From the NCBI GenBank assembly GCA_027563935.2, contig CM050453.2, positions 15,094,611-15,158,610 of the forward strand: a stretch of DNA of 64,000 nt. The letters run 5' to 3'. Shown in pieces: positions 10,171 through 20,277 of this stretch (position 1 is the stretch's first letter; every line of letters begins with the position of its first letter). Below the pieces are notes generated by a model. It had not been told where the DNA came from and searched no databases. It saw nothing but the letters and a program-made list of their open reading frames with translations. This DNA comes from Costus lasius (taxonomy: Eukaryota > Streptophyta > Magnoliopsida > Zingiberales > Costaceae). A program made the position numbers and the translations under genes.

Positions 10171-11466
10171 TGAATACGGAAACACCTTCGTATCATATAA
10201 TGACTCCTAAAATTACACCAATCCATGAACATAAATGGAATTCAAGAAGAGGTAGTCAAGACCATGCTTGTACCTATTGTTTCAGGTATCCAAGTTTTAA
10301 TCTTCGTTACCAATGCATTATTTGTTCTTTAGAGGCTTGCAAGTATTGCCTTGAAAAACAACAAGTATCTCTACCTAGTTCTTCACAGCCTATTTCTCAA
10401 AAAACAACAGGACCAACACGAACAGAAATTGTAGAACTTCGTATTCTTCAATTAGAAAATAAAGTGTATAAACTCTCCCAAAGACTTGAAGAGTTAGAAC
10501 AAAAAAGTCATTACCAACCTCCTGAAAATCTTATTTTTTTTATGAAAATACAGATTACAATGAAAATACTGAAGAAGGTCCGACTTCAAAACAAATTGAA
10601 TTTATCCATAAACCAGTACAACCTCCATGGTTATACTCAATCAAAATAAATAGCATTATCACAATTGCATATTGGAAATTAGAACTACCTGCTCTAATTG
10701 ACACAGGTTGTAGTAATACAATCTTAGACATGGATTTAGTTCCACAAAAGTACCATGTAAAACTTGATCCACAAGACAAGTTTTATGCTGAACAAATGGA
10801 TGGTAAATTATTCTTATATGAATATATTCTGGCCAAACATAAGCTTTCCTTTTCCTTAGGAAATGCTCATCATACTAACCCTACTTATATTGGACGTATC
10901 TGTTTGCGGCCTTTAAGTCTTGTTAAGACTAAATTTATTATCGGACTTAATATGCTTATTAATTGCTACAAAGGTGTTACGCTTACCACTGAGGGGCTTT
11001 TTCTTTCTGCCTCATACCCTTATTCCTTATACTTCTTGTGCGCCTGCGAAGCGTAGTGAGTGTCCTTGTTCCATACCGGGATCATGCAAGATACCTCCGG
11101 TCCCTCCGGAAATACATGAAACTGGTGATTCAACACCACCAGATAATGATGAAGAAATCCTATGGATTATACGAAATCCTCTTAATAAGTTCCATAGAGA
11201 TTATGAACAAGAAGATGTTTGTACACCTTCTCTAGAAAAAATTGAATCAGGAAATCTTGATGTAGATAATCTGATTCGAATTCTTGAAAAGGACCAAATA
11301 TTTGGTTCAGATCCTCAAGCTCATTGGAATAAAAATAAACTTTTTTGTAAACTGAGAATCAAAGACCCTGGTTTTCGGATTACAAATAAGAAAATTACAG
11401 CAACAAACGAAAACATTGCTGAATTTAAAATGCACATTGAAGACTTATTAAAACTCAATGAGGCTC
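10170..11466 (+). pseudogene. Viral pol polyprotein N-terminus: cysteine-rich zinc motif and aspartic protease, truncated
   Basis: The frame from 10170 opens with C-x2-C-x11-C-x2-C-x4-C-x2-C (10269-10355), the second cysteine signature characteristic of badna- and tungroviruses. A short coiled coil follows, and the frame is lost near 10540. A second frame (to 11056) carries the retropepsin-like protease with its 'LIDTGCS' active site at about 10694-10714. A further shift near 11010 leads to a third frame up to about 11466, whose 'HIEDLLKLN' segment is the usual lead-in to RT. RT itself never starts: from about 11467 the sequence is unrelated and GC-rich. The protease would have cut the polyprotein; here it is split by two frameshifts. 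Confidence 0.75.
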
Positions 11467-12137
11467 GGAGCTTAGCATCTACATGCCCGATGAATCCTTC
11501 GCTGCAACTGCCAGCACCGGACGACAGGGAGGGAAGGTTCGCTCAAAGCCATCTGCTGCACGCTTTCGCCTGTTTCAAACGGAAATGGTGGCTCACCGAC
11601 GGTGATTAGGGCACAGACCCTCTTCGAGATGACAATCGACGACTAGGGAAAGAGGCGCCGCCATTCAGAATTAGGGCAGAAGCCCATGACACTGATTAAC
11701 CAAAATCGATTAGCGCCGGCGACAACGCCGACGCCGATGAAGGAGTCAGTAGCCAAACACGATGCACCGCTTCACTTGAAGATAGCATCGATTGCCGATG
11801 GAACACCGGGAGCGAAAATGATTTTGGGTAAACAGATGTTGATTAGTTTTTTTTTCCTGATGTCAGCAACGATTGCTGATGGAAATCTAAAGGATCCAGC
11901 TAAAGTTGTTTCATGTATTTGTGAATATATATGATCCACATTAACTGATTTCACAAATACATGAAACAACTTTAGCAATATTGTATAATTCATCATCATT
12001 AGACTTGCTTCCAATATCATGTGCCATGTGAGACAACCACATGACAAGTGCATCGGGAGATTGTCAATGCCACGTACTGAAACTTAATTATGCCCTTACA
12101 TACGAGTCAACAATGATCGTAGGAACAACTTGGTAAC
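11467..12137. other. Flank between virus and Copia element; no gene seen
   Basis: GC-moderate sequence with short open frames only (11686-11934 plus, 11772-12053 minus), neither with a known motif. It begins at the abrupt end of viral coding sequence and ends at the GTAAC target site of the Copia element. It contains the inverted repeat listed at 11900-11975. Confidence 0.5.
11900..11975. repeat. Perfect 26-bp inverted repeat with 24-base loop
   Basis: Arm 11900-11925 (begins CTAAAGTTGTTTCATG) and arm 11950-11975 are exact reverse complements over 26 bases. A transcript would form a strong hairpin of miRNA-precursor or foldback-MITE size. Confidence 0.85.
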
Positions 12138-12441
12138 TGTTAGAAAGCAAAGATGAAATTGTGAGAGAAATTGAGAGAGGAGTAAGTAGAGAGTATTCTC
12201 ATTGATCTGTATTCAAATGGAAATTACAACCCCTATTTATAGGGCAAATGGATACATTGATATTAATTCCTCTCGAAGATCGAAGAGTCATATTCATCGA
12301 ACATAGACACTGAATATGGAGAGTCATGTAAATGAAGAGTCACCATAAATTCGTAGGTATCCATTCATATGCAATAAATGATGAGTCATTCGAAGAGTCA
12401 TCATAAAGTCATAGGCAACCACATTCATTGAATTCATAATA
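12138..12441 (-). repeat. Copia LTR, left copy (3' LTR)
   Basis: Runs TGTTAGAAAGC...TTCATAATA on the plus strand. It matches 23667-23970 over its whole length with only scattered single-base differences. Preceded by the GTAAC target duplication. Confidence 0.9.
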
Positions 12442-12450
12442 CTCCCCCTT
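12442..12450 (-). other. Copia polypurine tract
   Basis: On the minus strand AAGGGGGAG directly abuts the LTR, the usual plus-strand DNA primer of plant Copia elements. It fixes the element's orientation as minus. Confidence 0.8.
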
Positions 12451-12574
12451 GGATGCTATTTCAGATACTGCCTCATTAAAAACCTTACCAGGAAAACCCT
12501 GTGGGAAAAAAACAATGGTTAAAGAAAAAAGAGTGCAGTCGATTACTCCCCCTCATTGCAACATTACTTTAAAT

Positions 12575-13204
12575 TAAGACTATTCGTCTTGATAATGCCA
12601 GAGAATTTACTTCCCAAGCTTTTAATGATTATTGTATGTCAATTGGGATAAGTGTTGAACATCATGTAGCCCATGTTCACACACAAAATGGCCTTGCAGA
12701 GTCATTGATAAAGCGTCTTCAATTAATTGCCAGACCTTTACTCATGAAGACAAAATTACCAATTACTACATGGGGACATGCTATTTTGCATGCAGCGGCA
12801 TTAATTCGCATCAGACCTACTAATTATCATGAGGTCTCCCCTTTACAATTGGTTTATGGTCAGGAACCAAATATTTCCCATCTAAGAATTTTCGGATGTG
12901 CGGTATATGTGCCAATTGCTCCACCACAACGCACTAAGATGGGACCTCAAAGGAGGTTGGGAATTTATGTTGGATATGAATCTCCATCAATTATTAAATA
13001 TTTAGAGCAATTAACTGGAGATTTATTTATGGCTCATTTTGCCGATTGTCATTTGTCATTTTGATGAAATGACATTCCTAACATTGAAAGGGGAAAATAA
13101 GCAGTTGGAGAATGAGATTATGTGGTATGAGATATCATTATCTCATTATGATCCTCATACAAAACAATCTGAACTGGAAGTTCAAAAGATTATTTACTTG
13201 CAAC
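12575..13204 (+). pseudogene. Copia integrase fragment, inverted relative to its LTRs
   Basis: The plus-strand frame from about 12575 reads 'LRLDNAREF', the integrase catalytic-core segment with its Asp, then 'HVHTQNGLAES' with the catalytic Glu, then the C-terminal 'GCAVYVPI' and 'GIYVGYESPSII' blocks of Copia integrase. A frameshift near 13062 moves the reading to 13039-13200, which continues the Copia polyprotein through an acidic spacer to about 13200. The N-terminal zinc (HHCC) part is missing. The frame is cut at 13200-13204 by primer-site-like sequence of the Athila insertion. Confidence 0.85.
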
Positions 13205-13246
13205 GGCGCCAAAAATTGTTGTTCCGCGGCAACTGCGCCAAAAACT
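13200..13246 (-). other. Tandem primer-site-like sequences outside the Athila 3' LTR
   Basis: Two copies of a sequence resembling the TGGCGCCGTTGCCGGGGA primer site lie between the Copia pol break and the Athila LTR edge: 13223-13240 (minus TGGCGCAGTTGCCGCGGA) and 13200-13211 (minus TGGCGCCGTTGC). A primer site belongs inside the element after the 5' LTR, not outside the 3' LTR. Confidence 0.7.
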
Positions 13247-14820
13247 TGACACGCTCCGCAAGTGCACGGATATGTCGAAGTAATATAAAAGATGTCGAAT
13301 CCCACAGAGAACAAGGTTGAGTACTAGAAAGTTCGAGTCTTAATAGCTAGGCGAATCGAAACGTGGGTTTTTGAAGACGGAAATCGAAAACAAACAAGTG
13401 CAACTACTTCGGTAGAGAAAAAATATAAGAGAGAATTCAGGGCTACGGCTTCCACCATGATGATAATCTTAATCGCACAAGAAAGATATTAGTTATTTGG
13501 TTTATTGGTTTTGCACAAGGAGTCTAACCCTAGGGTACAAGGTGCCCTCTCTCGAGTGATACACCCCGGTGTTCATTTTAGATCGACCTCCTACTCTCGC
13601 TGTGGATCGTTCTAAGACGAACCCAATGAGTTCTATGCCAGACTATGAAATCCTCGAGCGAAGACCAAGCACTCTCGTGTTGAGGTCTCACAAGTTTTAC
13701 TCAGAGGTTCGACCCTTACGATCCTTCTCTCGATATGAATCGTAACGGCTAACACGCGATATTACTCGGCCAAGGTAAAACCACGAAATAAATATGTCAA
13801 AGAAAAATATGCTCACAATTCATACCAAATAACATAAATAGATACAAATTTTGCAATTAAAATCATCAAAGGGTTTCCACCAAGCCCCGAAATAGGGTTT
13901 ACGCTACAATCGTCATTGAAACGCTCAAAATATCTCTTTTAATGAAATAAAAAGTATAATAAAATGAAGCTAAGGGGAAGGAGATGATGAACCGAAGGAA
14001 TCCTGAAGAATTCGTGATGATCGTGTATCTCAATCTCCTAAAATCTCCAAAAGTCGCCTCTGTCGCCGTGCTCTTCCGCCCGCGCTACTTCTTTGCGTGA
14101 ATGCTCGATAGTTAGGGCATGAAAAATTGAGGCTTTTATATTCCATCTGTTCGCCTCTGAAAGAGCTTTCCATAGACACCTCACTTGCTAAATTTGGACT
14201 CCAAACGAGTGAGAAATCATAGAAAAACCGAGTGGAACTCGGTCTCGTTCGCGCCTGGGTTGGAATCACGGGTGAACCCTGTCGGGTTCACCTGCCCGTG
14301 ATTCCCTTTGTGAGTTCGGACGAATAGAAGCGCGGTGAACCCGGTGGGGTTCACCCGCCTGTGCTTCTCTCTGGACAGATCTCGGCCAAAGTGAAAACCA
14401 GTGAACCCGGTGGGGTTCACCGGGTCGTGATGCTTTCTGGACCTCTACTGGCTGACGATCGGGATGGTGAACCCGGTGGGGTTCACCCGGCCGTGATTCT
14501 TACTGTGAAGTCCCTGCAGCCTGGCGAAGACTCTGGTGAACCCCATGGGGTTCACCTGGCCGTATTTTTCAGGCTGACTCCATTTAAGCCCAAATTTGAC
14601 GTGTGACCTTGTCTTCATACAAGAAATCTTCCCATGGTCTTAGAATCTTCAAAATATGTCGAAAAAGAGCGTTTTTACCTGAAATTCCATAAAAGTGCCA
14701 AAAAGTTAAGATTCTGAAAATATCAAGTAATTTAACCTAAAAAGAGTATGAAAGTATTGAAATAAGCCTAGAATTAGCATGAAATATCCATGAAACTTAC
14801 TACTAAAATGCAACGCATCA
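13247..14820 (-). repeat. Athila-like LTR, left copy (3' LTR)
   Basis: Matches 20278-21837 almost throughout (for example the 'gacacgctccgcaagtgcac' start and the 'ctactaaaatgcaacgcatca' end). It contains five palindromic GGTGAACCC..GGGTTCACC motifs (14271, 14334, 14400, 14466, 14535). Open frames inside, such as 13039-13320 and 14217-14420, are chance or repeat-driven. Confidence 0.85.
14271..14556. repeat. Palindromic motif array, left LTR (5 copies)
   Basis: Motif GGTGAACCC-n4-GGGTTCACC (each half the reverse complement of the other) at about 14271, 14334, 14400, 14466 and 14535, a spacing of 63-69 bases. Several copies are followed by a 'cccgtgattc/cttct' word. Each copy can form a hairpin or bind a dimer. 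Confidence 0.85.
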
Positions 14821-16163
14821 AAATACCCCAGACTAAAATCTTTGCGTGTCCTTAAGCAATAAAATAAGATGAAATACAAGATAAGTATAAGAGCAATCTT
14901 TTGTGCTGAGATATACTCTCAAGTTAGAAAAACCTTCAATAGCAATCCAAGATCTAATCAGGAGAAATCAAGTAAATGGTTGCTTTAAGTGTTCAACAGT
15001 TTAATCCCACAATAACTAGCTGCTAAACAACCTAGTAAGCAACAAACATAGGATTCAATCAAGCCTACACACTACACTTTTCCAATTCTAATCCTTCCAA
15101 ATCAAATCGTTGGGGTTAACTCAGATGCTTTATGTGGAGTATGATATACTGATTATTGCATTGGACTTCAACTCATAACCTTAGTTACCATTGCCAATTT
15201 TTCACAATGCCAAGTAGAGGAGTCTTTTTATTGATTTCAACTTCACATCTCTTAGATTTCAACTCATGTCCTTCGGTACTACTGCCAATTTTGCGCAGTG
15301 CCAAGTAGAGGAATCTAAGGGTGAGTAATTTTTTTTTTATAAGCATGCTCCGCAGTTGATCACATATCATTTTTGACAAATGTAGTGTTTCCCCAACAAA
15401 AGAAAGGAATTCAAAGAATAACTAAGAGAATATGTATCTCAATACGATTCTCATGTAAGTTGCAAGCTTTAGTTGATTTAACAATCAAAGATATGGATAC
15501 GATCAAAAAGTAATCCTAACAAGGAGGTATTATCAACAATTATTGATTATTCCTAACCAATCATGCATTCAGCTCATAAAATTTTAACATGGCTATCATA
15601 GGACAATTCATACACATGCTAACTCATGGAAAAATTTTCACACAGCATGTATGAAAGACATAATCATCAAATCAAAGTACGGTACGGACACAGTCAAGAA
15701 AATGATATCATACAAATCTGTTACAGAGTGGGGCCTGAAGATGTGGACTAGGCCCACGAATATGATAGCATATAAGATACAATGCCACATAATATCCATC
15801 ACAAAGTAAAAATATCCATCCAAAATAGCAAGGTTAAGATGTCACAGTCATGTTGCCGCATGAAGCAAGAGAATAGAAACTAGAATGTAGAAAGCTCACC
15901 CACTCTAAAAGTTTGCATAGTCCTCTATGCAATATCGTACTGTGAGAGGAGTGGATGACAATGCGGATGCTGATGGGGGGCTACCTCCATTTGAGCGAGC
16001 GAGAGCCAGATGCTCGGGAGCTCTTGCTTAGTCCTCTATAGTCGGGCTCGGCCTCCTCATCAGAAGAAATGTTCATGCGGGTTATTGTTTCCTCGGAGAG
16101 TGCGCATAGTCGGTCATCCATGATCGATATCCTCTCCCAGACAGAGCCCATCATCTTGTGTTG
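14821..16163 (-). other. Athila 3' internal untranslated region; no gene seen
   Basis: About 1.3 kb between the env-position ORF and the 3' LTR. AT-rich with no convincing protein on either strand. A pair of related blocks around 15170-15215 and 15260-15310 ('ttgccaatttt..caatgccaagtagagga' versus 'ctgccaattttgcgcagtgccaagtagagga') is a local direct duplication. Confidence 0.55.
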
Positions 16164-17471
16164 TCATTGCATGTGGGCTTCCATGGACTCCCAATGCGAA
16201 GATTGGTTCTGCTGGATGTGGGTAACGGCGGTGTCTAGGTTATCAATCATCTCCCATTGATGGAGTTGCTCCTCCCTGATTTCCTGCAACACAGACATCA
16301 TAGAATCGTGAGAGGAGGTGCCACCAAAGGAAAATGCTCCCGGTGCTGGTGGTGCAGTGTCGACTGGATCGGGCTGTGCGTCCTCAACTGGCTGGATGCG
16401 CCAGTTTCCACGGACTCTGACTAATGTGCGCTCTGGGTTTGGTAGTGGAAGGCAGAATGGGCTCTCTTTGAATATCATACAATAGGAATCTCCCTTGTGA
16501 ACAATCAGCTTCATGGCAACGCAAGACTCGATGTCGAGCCTGTTGCTGCCAGTGGCTTCCAGTGTGCCGTATGGGATGATGCCCAAGGAAACTGTCAATG
16601 GTGTAATCAGGCCGCCGATCACAATCGCTCCTTTCAATGAATGGGCGGCATGGCTAAATTTCTTTGCCAAATAATACCCAGAGTCCACCCCAAAACTGTG
16701 CAGCATACACTAGAGATAAAAGAGCTCTGTCTGCCGAACCATACCATCACTCTCACCGCGGCCAAATAAGTTGTGGGCCAACACGCGGTGGACATACTTG
16801 AGCACAAGGTTGCATAAACTAGATGCACGAGCCACACGAGCGGAATAGATGTGCTCGTTAGTAATTGCGGCCCAAAAACCCTACTCACTGAACTCAGTGG
16901 GGACCCTGCAAACACAAGGCTCCGGAAAACCAAAAATACCACGCAATTGTGAGAGAGTGAGGGTGTGTTCGATGTTACCCAACCGAAATGTCAAACGTCC
17001 TAGATCGTCCTCGAGAATAGGATCGGCTTTCACTTCCAAAGAACTCAGAAATTCCAAAGTCACGCCAACATAGGTGGGAGAAAATAGTCGCTGGAACTGC
17101 TCCAAACCCACTGCAGCATACATCATGTCAATGTCATCAAGCATCCCAAGCATCTGCAGTGTACCTCTGTCAAGATACCTCGTGTTGAGGACCCGGCGCT
17201 GGCGCAATATCTGATAGCGTTGTTCTTGGGCAGCATCGCGAAAGATAATCCCGAACTCGTTCAGGGGAGAGGCATATGGCTGTGATCGGCTGGAAGGAGT
17301 GCGCCCATGGCGAGAGGAAGAAGAGCCTGGAGTCGCCGTCGAAGATGGTCGGTGAGATAGAGGTGTAGGTGACGGCTCGTACTCCTCATCGTCGGTACCC
17401 GATGAATCGGACAGTGCTTGTTGAGGGCGTGAGGTCCTCTTGCTAGCCATGGCTTTGGTTCGTGGAGGCAT
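16164..17471 (-). pseudogene. Athila-type ORF in env position (retrotransposon protein of unknown function)
   Basis: One minus-strand frame from the ATG at 17471 to 16164, interrupted by TAG codons at 16883-16881 and 16712-16710 but otherwise in register (about 430 codons). The N-terminus is Ser/Pro/Arg-rich. It then has a conserved globular part around residues 80-200 ('LNTRYLDRGTL', 'EFLSSLEVK', 'LSQLRGIFGFPE') and a C-terminal 'RVARASSL..LVLKYVHRVLA..LFGRGES' block. I associate these with plant Athila ORF-1-type proteins found downstream of pol. The tail is Pro/Gln-rich with a short coiled coil. Whether these proteins act like envelope is unproven; I see no transmembrane segment here. Confidence 0.65.
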
Positions 17472-17952
17472 GATGATGGCGAAGATCGTAAGTTGGCGGC
17501 GAGTTCTGGTGGAAAATCTGGCTGGTGGTGCTCAAGGAACAAAAGCGGTGGCAGATCAGTGAAAAAATCAGCGAGAACAGGCGACACGAAAATCCGATGT
17601 GGAACAGGCGAGAATATCTTGATCGGATTGCAAGGAATCGTAAATCAGAACCTGAAAGATTGCCTTTGAGTGTTGAGAAGGAGGGAAGGAGGCGCCCTCC
17701 GGTCACCTCTGTCGGAATAAGGTGGCGGCGACGAAAACACGCAAAATCTGGTGATATAAAAATTAGGGACGAAACTGAAACAAAACTTGTCTTAATTGTA
17801 AGGAAGCTCGGATCTGCCTCAGAGAGATCTCCCCTATGTTTGGAAAGAAGGGAGAGTCGCGGGATCGAAGGGATCTCGGCGAGATTTGGGGGCGACGGCG
17901 AAAAGGTTGGCATGGTTGCCCTAGCTTCGGGTGAACACAGGGTTAGAATACC

Positions 17953-18245
17953 AGTGAACCCGCCCGGGTTCACTCGCCCATGATGTTTACTGTGGTCGGG
18001 CTGAAGCAACAAAAACACGAGTGAACCCGCTGGGGTTCACCAGCCCGTGAAGCGTTCTGGAAAATTTCTAGTCTTCGGAAAGATGGTGAACCCCGTGGGG
18101 TTCACTTGCCTGTGAAGCTCACTGAATAGTTTCTGCGCAAATAGAATACTGGTGAACCCCGTGGGGTTCACCTGCCCGTGAAATCCTCTGGGTCACACAG
18201 TGTGGGCGCACCGGTACAGCACACGTCATGGTGAACCCCATGGCC
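17953..18245. repeat. Palindromic motif array, internal (about 5 copies)
   Basis: The same GTGAACCC..GGGTTCAC motif as in the LTRs recurs at about 17953, 18022, 18085, 18152 and, as a half copy, 18229, again 63-77 bases apart and again followed by 'cccgtga'-like words. It lies between the env-position ORF and the gag end, where pol should be. Confidence 0.8.
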
Positions 18246-18499
18246 GTGATTTGCACTGATTAGCTCATAAAATTCTGGAAAAATTCTCATGCCCTACATC
18301 TTCCTCCTACATCATAAAGAGACATCAATTTAGTAGCAATCCCCTCTAGAAAACCGAAATTAAAATAAAAAGTAAGGTAACAGTCTAAAATACTAACTAA
18401 TATCAAAGAGAAACTATGCATAAAAACTAAAATCAAGCAAAAACTTGGGTTGCCTCCCAAGAGCGCTAGTTTAGGGTCGGTAGCTCGACCATAGAAGTG

Positions 18500-20093
18500 T
18501 TATTCATAAATCAGAATGAAGATGAAATTACCAAGTGGTTCATACCTTGAACGGTCAGAAAATGATTTTAAGCTTATTTTACCTTCATCAATTACCTTGG
18601 TTGTTTCCTTTAGCAAATTTTCAAATTGTACTTTCCTCAAGTTGACTATTTCAGTTGAATCAAAGAGTTTCACAAAAGCTTCAGCTTCCTCATTATCCTT
18701 CACCTCATCTTCAGCTGCAAAATAGATTTTTATAGGATCCACAAACAATTCACTAATCACTTCTTGGTTAACCACTTCCTCAACAACATCAACCTTATGA
18801 CAAGACCCTACAAAAAAAGATATATCCTCAAGTGGTTTCTCATGTTCTATCTCCTCTTTTGATTTTTCTGGTTGAAGTATCTCAGGAGATTTAATCTCAG
18901 TGTCATGTACAGACATCCTAGGCTCCTCAAGTTGTTTCTCATTACAAGTTATAATTGCATCACAATATTCTCTTGGGTCTGTTTCAGATTGGGATGAGAG
19001 TTTACCAGAGGCTATTGTAGAGGTGCTAGCTTGATTAGCCAATTGGGTTTCCAACATCTTATTATGGGCCTCGAGAGCATCTACTTTAGATGTTAGTTGC
19101 CTAATGACTTCACAAACACTCTCATTTTCCTTGGTTTGTGCTGCCACAATAGTCTCTAGTAGTGACTCAAGGTTAGACTTTTGAGGTGACACAAACTGCC
19201 TCGATTGAAATTCAGGAGGTTGCCTATAGTTAGGTTGGGGAATCGTGTTGGGATTGTTCTCATAGGAAAAATTTTCATGGTCCCACCTACTTGGATTGTA
19301 TGTATTGGAATATGGGTTTACCTATGGTTTAGGGTTGAGATTCCAAAAGGTATTGGCTTGCTTTCTAAAAGGTTCAAGTTGTGAGATTCCTAATTTGCAT
19401 TCGGCGAAGCTGTGTCCTGACCATTGACTGTGATTGAAGGTCATATCCTCCAGCAGGCTCATAGCATCATCCACAGTCTTGTTCATCAAAGCCCCGCCAG
19501 CAACTGCATCAACAATATGCCTCGTGTTAAAATTTAGACCATTATAAAAGGTGTGAACAATTACCCATTTTTGAAGTCCATGATGTGGGCATATTCTCTG
19601 AAGTTCTTTAAATCTATCCCATGCTTCATAGAGTGATTCTCTATCTTTCTGAGTAAAGCTTATAATCTGGTTACGAAACCACACAGTCTTGCTCTGAGGG
19701 AAGTATTTGGAAAGGAAAATTTGGGAGAGCTAGTCCCATGTAGTGATTGATCCTGGTGGTAAGTAGTGTAGCCATATCCTTGCTTGGTCCCTAAGAGAAA
19801 AAGGAAAAAGCCTTAGTCGAATTGCATCAGAGGACACCATTTAATTTCAAAGTATCACAATATTCCAAAAATATAGCTAAATGCATGTAAGGGTCTTCAA
19901 GTAAAGAGCCTCCAAACTGGTTCTGTTGAACCAACGATAGAAGTGCAGGCTTGATCTCAAAATTGCTGGCTTCCACATTGGGGCGAGCAATGCCTGATTG
20001 TAAGTGTTGTATAAATTGAGCAGCATAATCTCTCAAAGTCTTGTTGTTCATATTTTCAGCAGTCAAAGGTGCTCGGGCATTCTCCACATTCAA
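18500..20093 (-). pseudogene. Athila-like gag
   Basis: Starts at the ATG at 20093 with an Asn-rich N-terminus ('TLRDYAAQFIQHLQSG'). It loses frame near 19830 and continues in a second frame through the conserved Ty3-gypsy gag block ('SLYEAWDRFKELQRICPHHG', 'LLEDMTFN'). A TAG lies at 19324-19322, then the frame is open to 18500 with a coiled-coil tail (around 19170-19060) and acidic repeats. No CCHC knuckle is visible, as in many Athila/Tat gags. It would form the particle of the element. One frameshift and one nonsense codon inactivate it. Confidence 0.75.
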
Positions 20094-20253
20094 CGATCAC
20101 CTGTTCTTAAGCTCCTTTGCAAAAACTATTAACCAGACACAATGATAAAACTTAAGAAAGAAAATAGCTAAAATACAAATAAAAATAAAAAGGAAGAAAA
20201 AGAAAAATGCTTAGTCTACCAATTCTCGAAAGTATACTAACATCAACTGTTGT

Positions 20254-20271
20254 TCCCCGGCAACGGCACCA
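20254..20271 (-). other. Athila primer binding site
   Basis: Minus-strand TGGTGCCGTTGCCGGGGA, six bases inside the right LTR end (LTR terminus GTGTCA). It differs by one base from the primer site TGGCGCCGTTGCCGGGGA common in plant Athila/Tat elements. Confidence 0.85.
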
Positions 20272-20277
20272 AAAATT

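Larger units (their letters stand above)
424..11466 (+). other. Endogenous plant pararetrovirus (Caulimoviridae), one permuted degraded genome copy
   Basis: The plus strand carries, in order: the end of an RT domain (424-581), RNase H (3721-3985), a coiled-coil ORF pair (4085-5466), a non-coding region with TATA box and tRNA-Met primer site (5467-6602), two small ORFs (6603-6887, 7079-7552), movement protein (7549-8516), coat protein with a CCHC knuckle (8519-10170), then zinc finger and aspartic protease (10170-11466). Read as a circle this is a caulimovirid genome opened inside RT, with the RT core missing. There is no integrase, as in this family. Several frameshifts and in-frame stops mean it cannot make a functional virus as it stands. 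The zinc signature at 10269-10355 and the ATGA overlap point toward badnavirus/tungrovirus relatives, but separate MP, CP and pol frames recall caulimovirus layout. I cannot assign a genus. Confidence 0.88.

Noticed and set aside
14217..14420. Repeat-peptide frame with recurring 'VNPTGFT'
   Set aside because: It is the translation of the palindromic DNA repeat. It recurs on both strands and in both LTRs, so it is not a protein signal.
14271..14556. CRISPR-like regularly spaced palindromes
   Set aside because: The spacing is regular but the spacers are themselves related, there are no cas genes, and the array lies in LTRs of a plant retroelement.
17525..17983. 152-codon plus-strand frame inside the Athila-like element
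   Set aside because: Lies antisense to the element, is GC-driven and ends in the palindrome array; no motif.
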